This document shows positions 58,650-64,000 of a DNA stretch of 64,000 bases, piece by piece. The DNA lies in the NCBI RefSeq assembly GCF_006716885.1, contig NZ_VFPU01000001.1, positions 1,364,001 to 1,428,000 on the forward strand, in the 5' to 3' direction. Under the pieces are notes generated by a model that worked only from the letters and a program-made list of their open reading frames with translations, searched no databases and was not told where the DNA came from. This stretch comes from Ornithinimicrobium humiphilum (GTDB lineage Bacteria > Actinomycetota > Actinomycetes > Actinomycetales > Dermatophilaceae). Every line of letters begins with the position of its first letter. The first letter of the stretch is position 1. The position numbers and the translations under genes are program-made.

Positions 58650-60074
58650 TCAGATGTCGAAGTACAGCTCGAACTCGTGCGGGTGCGGGCGCAGACGGAT
58701 CGGGTCGATCTCGTGGGTGCGCTTGTAGTCGATCCACGCCCGGATGAGGTCCTCGGTGAAGACGTCACCCTCGGTGAGGTAGGCGTGGTCGGCCTCGAGC
58801 GCGTCGAGCACCTCCGGCAGCGAGGTGGGCAGCTGCTCGATGCCCTCCATCTCCTCCGGGGGCAGCTCGTAGAGGTCCTTGTCCACCGGCTCCGGCGGCT
58901 CGATGCGGTTGCGGATGCCGTCGAGGCCGGCCATGAGCTGCGCGGAGAACGCCAGGTAGGGGTTCGCCGACGGGTCCGGGACGCGGTACTCGATGCGCTT
59001 GGCCTTCGGGCTGCTGCCGGTGATCGGGATGCGGACGCACGCCGAGCGGTTGCGGGCCGAGTAGACCAGGTTGATCGGGGCCTCGAAGCCCGGCACCAGA
59101 CGGTGGTAGGAGTTCATCGAGGGGTTGGTGAACGCCAGCAGCGACGGGCCGTGGGCGAGCAGACCACCGATGTACCAGCGGGCGATGTCGGACAGGCCGC
59201 CGTAGCCGTTCTCGTCGTAGAAGAGCGGCTCGCCGTTCTTCCAGAGGCTCTGGTGCGTGTGCATGCCGGAGCCGTTGTCACCGAAGAGCGGCTTGGGCAT
59301 GAAGGTCGCGGTCTTGCCGGCGGCCCAGGCGGAGTTCTTGATGACGTACTTGAACTTCATCATGTCGTCGCCGGAGTGCAGCAGGGTGTTGAAGCGGTAG
59401 TTGATCTCCTGCTGGCCCGCGGTGCCGACCTCGTGGTGGGCACGCTCGACCGCCAGGCCGACCTCGGCCAGGTCCAGGCACATGCGGTCACGGATGTCGG
59501 CGAAGTGGTCCACGGGCGGGACCGGGAAGTAGCCACCCTTGTAGCGCGGCTTGTAGCCCCGGTTGCCACCCTCCTCGGAGCGGCCCGTGTTCCACGCCGC
59601 CTCGATGGAGTCGATGTGGTAATAACCACCGCTGGGGCCGGTGGAGAAGCGCACGTCGTCGAAGACGTAGAACTCGGCCTCGGCACCGAAGTAGGCGGTG
59701 TCGGCGATGCCGCTGGAGCGCAGGTACTCCTCGGCCTTGCGAGCGATCTGACGGGGGTCACGCTCGTAGGGCTCGTCGGTGAACGGGTCGACGATGGAGA
59801 AGTTCATGATCAGCGTCTTCTCGGCCCGGTAGGGGTCGAGGTAGGCCGTCTGGGGGTCGGGGATGAGCTTCATGTCGGACTCGTGGATCGACTTGAAGCC
59901 GCGGATCGAGGACCCGTCGAACATCTGCCCGGTGCTGAAGGCCTCCTCGTCGAAGGACTCGGCCGGCACGTTGAAGTGCTGCATGACGCCGGGAAGGTCG
60001 CAGAACCTGATGTCGATGAACTTGACGTCCTCGTCCTTGATGAAGGCGAGGACCTCCTCCGCACTGCTGAACAT
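58650..60074 (-). CDS. glnA: Glutamine synthetase, type I (GlnA1)
   Basis: 474 residues. Beta-Grasp N-terminus then the catalytic domain with [27 protein letters not shown] and [19 protein letters not shown]. The adenylylation site is Tyr402 in [11 protein letters not shown], so GlnE control is expected. It makes glutamine from glutamate, ammonia and ATP. The start follows the ribosome site AGGAGGC. Order lipA-DUF4191-RDD-glnA is typical for actinobacteria. Confidence 0.97.
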   Translation of the reverse strand: MFSSAEEVLAFIKDEDVKFIDIRFCDLPGVMQHFNVPAESFDEEAFSTGQMFDGSSIRGFKSIHESDMKLIPDPQTAYLDPYRAEKTLIMNFSIVDPFTDEPYERDPRQIARKAEEYLRSSGIADTAYFGAEAEFYVFDDVRFSTGPSGGYYHIDSIEAAWNTGRSEEGGNRGYKPRYKGGYFPVPPVDHFADIRDRMCLDLAEVGLAVERAHHEVGTAGQQEINYRFNTLLHSGDDMMKFKYVIKNSAWAAGKTATFMPKPLFGDNGSGMHTHQSLWKNGEPLFYDENGYGGLSDIARWYIGGLLAHGPSLLAFTNPSMNSYHRLVPGFEAPINLVYSARNRSACVRIPITGSSPKAKRIEYRVPDPSANPYLAFSAQLMAGLDGIRNRIEPPEPVDKDLYELPPEEMEGIEQLPTSLPEVLDALEADHAYLTEGDVFTEDLIRAWIDYKRTHEIDPIRLRPHPHEFELYFDI

Positions 60075-60176
60075 GTGGTGTGCCTCCTAGTTGGACCCGT
60101 TCGGTCGTGCCTGACAGTAGCCCGAGGTGGTTTCCGCACCGTCACCCCGATGTTTCAGGAGTGTTTCACCGATCGT

Positions 60177-60182
60177 TACGCT
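60177..60182 (+). promoter_or_regulatory. -10 element before the RDD gene
   Basis: TACGCT, seven bases before the GTG at 60190. Confidence 0.35.
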
Positions 60183-60189
60183 GGGACGT

Positions 60190-60618
60190 GTGAGCGAGCC
60201 GTCCTACCAGGGTCAGTCCCTGGGTCTTCCCCCCAGCGGTAGCGGCTCGGTCGCCGGTCTTCTACGGCGTGCCGCCGCCCTTCTCGTCGACTGGTTCCTC
60301 TGCCAGCTCATCGCCGTCGGACTGCTCGGTATGCAGTGGGGCGAGGTGCAGGGCACCGAGGCCTTCCTGCCGCTCGGGCTGCTCTTCGTCGAGAACGTCC
60401 TGCTGGTCAGCACCCTCGGCACGACCGTCGGGCACCGGCTCCTGGGCCTGCGCGTGGTGTCCGTCGACAGCCTCCACCAGCCGGTGCCGCCGGCCCCGCT
60501 GCGCTCCGTCGCGCGCGCGGCGCTGCTCTGCCTCTTCGTCCCGGCGCTCGTCATGGACGCCGAGGGCCGCGGCTGGCACGACAAGGCGGCGCGCTCGGTC
60601 GTCATCCGCACCCGCTGA
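60190..60618 (+). CDS. RDD family membrane protein
   Basis: 142 residues. GLLRRAAALLVDWFLCQLIA opens with the RDD-type Arg-Asp element (here RR...VDW); two further membrane segments (FLPLGLLFVENVLLVSTLGTT and ALLCLFVPALVMDAEG) and WHDKAARSVVIRTR end the domain. The function of this family is unknown. It is divergent from glnA and is a normal member of the glnA neighbourhood. Confidence 0.88.
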   Translation: MSEPSYQGQSLGLPPSGSGSVAGLLRRAAALLVDWFLCQLIAVGLLGMQWGEVQGTEAFLPLGLLFVENVLLVSTLGTTVGHRLLGLRVVSVDSLHQPVPPAPLRSVARAALLCLFVPALVMDAEGRGWHDKAARSVVIRTR

Positions 60619-60646
60619 CACGCGGCGCGGCACGAGCGGTCGCGCG

Positions 60647-60657
60647 CACGGCATACC
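60647..60657 (+). repeat. CACGGCATACC copy 9
   Basis: Exact 11-mer between the RDD stop and the palindrome. Confidence 0.6.
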
Positions 60658-60673
60658 GGGGCGGGTCGGGCCC

Positions 60674-60741
60674 ACTCACCACACGTTGTTGTCAGATCGG
60701 CCTGATGCATCGGTCCATCTGGACAACATCGTGTGGTGAGT
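60674..60741. repeat. 68-base near-perfect palindrome
   Basis: Centre at ATGCAT (60705-60710). Arms ACTCACCACACG...CGTGTGGTGAGT pair over almost their full length, with only a few mismatches or single-base bulges. No target duplication was identified. Confidence 0.7.
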
Positions 60742-60956
60742 CGTGAGTGTTCCGAGAGGCCCGCCTCCGAACCGGGACAGCGCGCGCTCGGTGGCCCTAG
60801 ATTGACGCTCGTGACCAGCAGGATGCGGAGCCGCCGAAGCCTGGCGCACTGGTGGGCCACAGGGAATCTCGGGAGGACACGGGCACCCGCCCGGCATGGG
60901 GGCCAGAGCCTCTCCTAAGCGACGGAGCTCGGGAGACGTTGAAAGGAAGTCCCCAG

Positions 60957-61625
60957 ATGAGCACAGTCCAAGTACCACGATCGCGTCGCCGGCGCCGCGG
61001 CCCGCGCCCGGTCGCCGTCCTGGCGGCCCTCGGGGTGGTGACCGCGCTGGCGGCACCCGCTCTCGCCGTCACCGCCACATTTGGCAACCCGGCGGTGCCC
61101 CGCCCGTGGGGCGACGGCTACGAGCACTTCACGGTCGTGGACACGAACAACCCGGCCCCCTTCGACGGCTACTTCACCTCGATCGACTTCTTCGCCGGGT
61201 GGGCCGGGGCGGTTCGCTTCGTCGTCGTCGACTCCGACTACACGGTGACCTGGCTCTCCGAAGTGGTGGAGGTAGCCGCCCCAGGTGCCCACACGGCCGA
61301 CTTCGACGAGAGCGTCGGTGTCACCGAGGGCTCCAACCTGGGGTTCTACGCCGTCGGCCGCAGCGTCGTGGTGATGGACTACGGATTCGGGGCCCCGGCT
61401 CCGTACGAGGCGAACCTGTCCGGTCCACCCGAGGTCGGCGAGCCGCTCGAGCTCGAGCATCCCCTGGACCAGGTCGCTCACCGTGTCTACTCGCTCAACG
61501 CGCAGATCACGGCCGCCTCCCCAGAGGTCTGCAAGAAGGGCGGATGGGAGCTCTACGGATATCCCAACCAGGGACAGTGCATCGCCAGCGTCGTCGCTGC
61601 TCCGGCCAGCCGTCACCGACCGTGA
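60957..61625 (+). CDS. Secreted protein with C-terminal KKGGW motif
   Basis: 222 residues from the ATG at 60957 after GAAAGGAAG. The signal peptide has an Arg-rich n-region (RSRRRRRGPRP) and a hydrophobic core ending in APALA near residue 37. The mature part is beta-rich, with a single pair of cysteines at the C-terminus in CKKGGWELYGYPNQGQCI, a motif seen at the ends of various secreted actinobacterial proteins. No enzyme motif. It interrupts the usual DUF4191-RDD neighbourhood and so looks inserted. Confidence 0.75.
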   Translation: MSTVQVPRSRRRRRGPRPVAVLAALGVVTALAAPALAVTATFGNPAVPRPWGDGYEHFTVVDTNNPAPFDGYFTSIDFFAGWAGAVRFVVVDSDYTVTWLSEVVEVAAPGAHTADFDESVGVTEGSNLGFYAVGRSVVVMDYGFGAPAPYEANLSGPPEVGEPLELEHPLDQVAHRVYSLNAQITAASPEVCKKGGWELYGYPNQGQCIASVVAAPASRHRP

Positions 61626-61639
61626 CCTAGGACAAGGGC

Positions 61640-61669
61640 AGGGCCCGGGCGACGCATCGCCCGGGCCCT
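61640..61669. terminator. Shared terminator between convergent genes
   Basis: Perfect 13-bp stem (61640-61652/61657-61669), loop CGCA, serving the KKGGW gene and the DUF4191 gene. Confidence 0.75.
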
Positions 61670-61682
61670 CCCGCCACTCTCA

Positions 61683-61693
61683 GGTATGCCGTG
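61683..61693 (-). repeat. CACGGCATACC copy 10
   Basis: Exact 11-mer directly abutting the DUF4191 stop codon (61694). Confidence 0.6.
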
Positions 61694-62485
61694 TCAGCGG
61701 CCGCGCAGCGCCTTGCGGCTCATGCGCGGGGCGCGGGTCGGGTCGATGCCGGCGGGGATCGGCGGGCGGTTCTTGCCACCGAGCGCCTTGAGGCGCTGCT
61801 GGACGACCATGGCCTCGTCGTTGGTGAGCTTCTTGGGCAGCTTCTTGATCGAGGGGACGACCTGGCGCAGCTTGAGGTCGCCCTCGCCCGAGCCGACGGT
61901 GATGGTGTGCACCGGCACCTCCTCGCCGACGACGCGGGCGACGCGCTTGCGCTCGGAGGCGGCGAGGCGCTGGGCGGCGCCGCGCGGGCCCTCGGCGATG
62001 AGCACGACACCCGGACGGCCGACGGCGCGGAAGACCATGGCGGCGTTGTGCAGGTCGCGCATGCCGCGCATCTGGCCACCGGCCTCAGCGGCGACGGGCT
62101 CCTGGTCGTAGAACCAGCCGCGGCGCAGCTGGCCCATGACGGCGGACGTGGCGCCCGGCTGGCCCTCGATCTGGGCGAAGGCGGCACGCTCGGCGCGCCG
62201 GCCCAGGATGATCGTCGCGGCGAGGATCGCCAGCGGCAGACCGATGATCAGGCAGTAGACGACCTGGTCGATCCACAGGCCGACGAGGACGGCCACGACG
62301 AGCACGCCCAGCGCCGCCAGCAGCATCCACCAGACGGCGGCGGGGTCGGCCTTGCGGGTCATGTCGAAGACCTGGCGGACCTGCGCCACCCGACCCGGCT
62401 TCTTCGGGTCCTTGGTCTTCTTGGTGCGGCGGCCGAACAGGCCCTTCTTCGTCGGCTCGCCGGCGTCGCTCGTGCTCGTGGACAT
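61694..62485 (-). CDS. DUF4191 family membrane protein
   Basis: 263 residues. A basic N-terminus (KKGLFGRRTKKTKDPKKPG) precedes QVFDMTRKADPAAVWWMLLAALG, and two membrane segments lie at about residues 50-95. The cytoplasmic domain contains GWFYDQEPVAAEAGGQ and GVVLIAEGPRGAAQRLAASE, blocks typical of DUF4191. It nearly always accompanies lipA in actinobacteria, but its role is not known. Confidence 0.9.
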   Translation of the reverse strand: MSTSTSDAGEPTKKGLFGRRTKKTKDPKKPGRVAQVRQVFDMTRKADPAAVWWMLLAALGVLVVAVLVGLWIDQVVYCLIIGLPLAILAATIILGRRAERAAFAQIEGQPGATSAVMGQLRRGWFYDQEPVAAEAGGQMRGMRDLHNAAMVFRAVGRPGVVLIAEGPRGAAQRLAASERKRVARVVGEEVPVHTITVGSGEGDLKLRQVVPSIKKLPKKLTNDEAMVVQQRLKALGGKNRPPIPAGIDPTRAPRMSRKALRGR

Positions 62486-62513
62486 GGGGATCAGGATACG
62501 TGGTGCCGGACGG

Positions 62514-63581
62514 TCAGCAGGCGCTGCGTCGGACGGCGGACAGGTCCTGGCGGGGGTCGCCGGTCATACCGCTGGCGACCAGCGACGCGGCCTCCTGGCG
62601 TGCCGGGACGGCGGCCTCGAACTGCTCGCGCAGGTGGCTGAGGTTCTCCGGGATCGCGCGGCCCCACTTGGTCATCGCCGAGGCGTAGAGCTTGCCCGCG
62701 CGGTAGGAGCTGCGCACGAGCGGACCGGCCATGACGCCCTTGAAGCCGATCTGCTCGGCCAGGTCCGACCAGTGGAGGAACTCCTCGGGCTTGACCCAGC
62801 GGTCGATCGGGTGGTGCAGCTTGGAGGGCCGGAGGTACTGCGTGATCGTGAGGATGTCGCAGCCGGCGTCGTGCAGGTCGCGCATGGCCTGCTCGATCTC
62901 GTGCTCCTCCTCGCCCATGCCCAGGATGAGGTTGGACTTGGTGACGAGCTCGTTGTCGCGCGCCATCGACAGCACCTTCAGCGACTTGTCGTAGGTGAAG
63001 GCCGGGCGGATCTTCTTGAAGATGCGCGGGACGGTCTCGAGGTTGTGCGCGAACACCTCGGGGCGGGCGTCGAAGACCTGCTGGACCAGCTCGGGCACGG
63101 CGCCGAAGTCGGGCGGGAGGATCTCCACGCCGGTGTTCGGGTTGAGCTCGTGGACCTTACGGATGACCTCGGCGTAGAGCCACGCCGCGCCGTCCTTCTG
63201 GTCGTCGCGGGCGACACCGGTGATGGTGGCGTAGCGCAGGTCCATCTTCTGGATGGACTCGGCGACCTTGCGGGGCTCGTCCATGTCCAGGGGGCCGGGG
63301 CGGCCGGTGGCGATGTCGCAGAAGTCGCAACGCCGGGTGCAGATGTCACCGCCGATGAGGAAGGTGGCCTCGCGGTCCTCCCAGCACTCGAAGATGTTGG
63401 GACAGCCGGCCTCCTGGCAGACCGTGTGCAGGCCGCCGGTCTTGACCATCGAGTGCAGCTCGCGGTATTCCGGGCCCATCTTGGCGGTGGTGCGGATCCA
63501 CGACGGCTTGCGCTCGATCGGCGTCTCGGCGTTGCGGGCCTCGACCCGCAGCATGCGCCGGCCCTCGGGTGCGACGGTCAC
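62514..63581 (-). CDS. lipA: Lipoyl synthase LipA
   Basis: 355 residues from the GTG at 63581. The auxiliary cluster motif is [12 protein letters not shown] (C-X4-C-X5-C); the radical SAM motif is CTRRCDFC (C-X3-C-X2-C); the C-terminal [11 protein letters not shown] supplies the serine ligand. It inserts two sulfurs into octanoyl groups on lipoyl domains. The upstream neighbour in many relatives is lipB; here the next upstream gene is a PucR-type regulator, so lipB is not adjacent on this side. Confidence 0.97.
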   Translation of the reverse strand: MTVAPEGRRMLRVEARNAETPIERKPSWIRTTAKMGPEYRELHSMVKTGGLHTVCQEAGCPNIFECWEDREATFLIGGDICTRRCDFCDIATGRPGPLDMDEPRKVAESIQKMDLRYATITGVARDDQKDGAAWLYAEVIRKVHELNPNTGVEILPPDFGAVPELVQQVFDARPEVFAHNLETVPRIFKKIRPAFTYDKSLKVLSMARDNELVTKSNLILGMGEEEHEIEQAMRDLHDAGCDILTITQYLRPSKLHHPIDRWVKPEEFLHWSDLAEQIGFKGVMAGPLVRSSYRAGKLYASAMTKWGRAIPENLSHLREQFEAAVPARQEAASLVASGMTGDPRQDLSAVRRSAC

Positions 63582-63717
63582 AGGGTGCTCCTAGCGTTGT
63601 CACGGTGCCCGCCGCGGCGGGCATGCACCACCCCAGCCTAAGCGCGACGAGGGGTATGCCGAAACGCGGGTGGGCAGGGGCGGCCACCGCGGATGGGAGT
63701 GCCCGGCGGTCTGCGGC

Positions 63718-64000
63718 TCAGGCCCCGTCGCTCCCGGGGCGTCGCACCCGGGCCGCCGCGACCGCGGCGACGAGGTGCCCCAGCTCCCGGCCGTCGGCGG
63801 GGTCGTAGCCGAGCGTGTCGCGGATGCGGGCCAGCCGCTCGTGCACGGTCTGCCGCCGCACGAGCAGGGCGCGTGCTGCCGCGCTGATGTTGAGGCCGTG
63901 CTCGATCCAGACGTCCAGCGTCCGCACCAGCTCCGTGCCGTGCTCGCGGTCCCAGCGACGCAGCGCCCCGAGCGCGTCGTCCAGGAAGGTGTCCAGCTGG
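63718..64000 (-). CDS. C-terminal end of a PucR-type helix-turn-helix regulator, 5' part outside window
   Basis: The last 94 codons of a gene that extends beyond the window end. The segment TLDVWIEHGLNISAAARALLVRRQTVHERLARIRDTLGYDP is the PucR C-terminal helix-turn-helix. The preceding visible part (FLDDALGALRRWDREHGTEL) is the helical lead-in. The N-terminal sensor domain, and thus the inducer, is not visible. Confidence 0.85.
   Translation of the reverse strand, partial: QLDTFLDDALGALRRWDREHGTELVRTLDVWIEHGLNISAAARALLVRRQTVHERLARIRDTLGYDPADGRELGHLVAAVAAARVRRPGSDGA

Larger units (their letters stand above)
60619..60956. other. Intergenic region with palindrome before the KKGGW gene
   Basis: 338 bases without a supported gene; it contains an exact copy of the 11-mer and the long palindrome listed next. 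Confidence 0.5.

Noticed and set aside
60733..60918. Small open frame next to the palindrome
   Set aside because: No ribosome site, no recognisable domain and start within the palindrome arm; composition matches non-coding DNA here.

Overview
The window is a high-GC (roughly 70%) actinobacterial chromosome segment. The gene order, the GTG starts, the SepF/YggT/DivIVA block, the long primary sigma factor and the DUF4191-LipA block all point to Actinomycetota, most likely Micrococcales of the Intrasporangiaceae/Ornithinimicrobiaceae type. That family placement is inference from gene content. No tRNA, rRNA, CRISPR array or intact insertion sequence was seen.

Layout. 1-9.9 kb is a set of mostly single genes: a pterin dehydratase/VOC fusion cut by the window edge, an S9 peptidase, a PAC2 protein, EcsC, DUF4192, a universal stress protein, the primary sigma factor, a GNAT enzyme and ArfB. 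10-13.4 kb is accessory: a secreted PxKF/Ig-like protein, a small CxxWC protein, and a response regulator whose sensor kinase is a pseudogene. 13.5-18.1 kb is a minus-strand moxR-DUF58-transglutaminase operon. 18.5-32.8 kb is the division and cell-wall (dcw) cluster: mraZ, rsmH, ftsL, ftsI, murF, mraY, murD, ftsW, murG, murC, ftsQ, ftsZ. MurE is missing from its usual place.

33.2-40.2 kb is a complete-looking Tad/Flp pilus locus (flp, TadE, TadG, CpaB, TadZ, TadA, TadB, TadC). It sits between ftsZ and the genes that normally follow ftsZ, and it ends in an extra DivIVA-domain gene. 41.4-45.2 kb resumes the usual order: pgeF, yggS, sepF, yggT, divIVA. 45.4-53.2 kb holds a DksA/TraR-type zinc protein, lspA, an RluA-family pseudouridine synthase, an arsR-sulP pair (minus) and dnaE. 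53.3-58.3 kb holds a second S9 peptidase, a HIT protein, a FUSC-like membrane protein and a baeRF-type protein. 58.6-64 kb holds glnA, an RDD protein, a secreted KKGGW-type protein, DUF4191, lipA and the end of a PucR-type regulator.

The dcw genes overlap by 4 bases at most junctions and probably form one long transcript that makes lipid II, exports it and drives the septum. Visible control elements are an array of MraZ-type boxes on both strands between moxR and mraZ, and three hairpins with the same ACTTCCCC loop in front of rsmH, which match the known mraW RNA motif.

The least expected signal is an 11-mer, CACGGCATACC, present ten times exactly and about nine more times with one mismatch. 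It occurs in genes, in several reading frames and between genes, and it brings rare TAT and ATA codons with it. Other items worth checking are the Tad locus plus second DivIVA inside the division cluster, an AT-rich patch with a TTA codon in dnaE, and a 68-base near-perfect palindrome beside an inserted secreted-protein gene.
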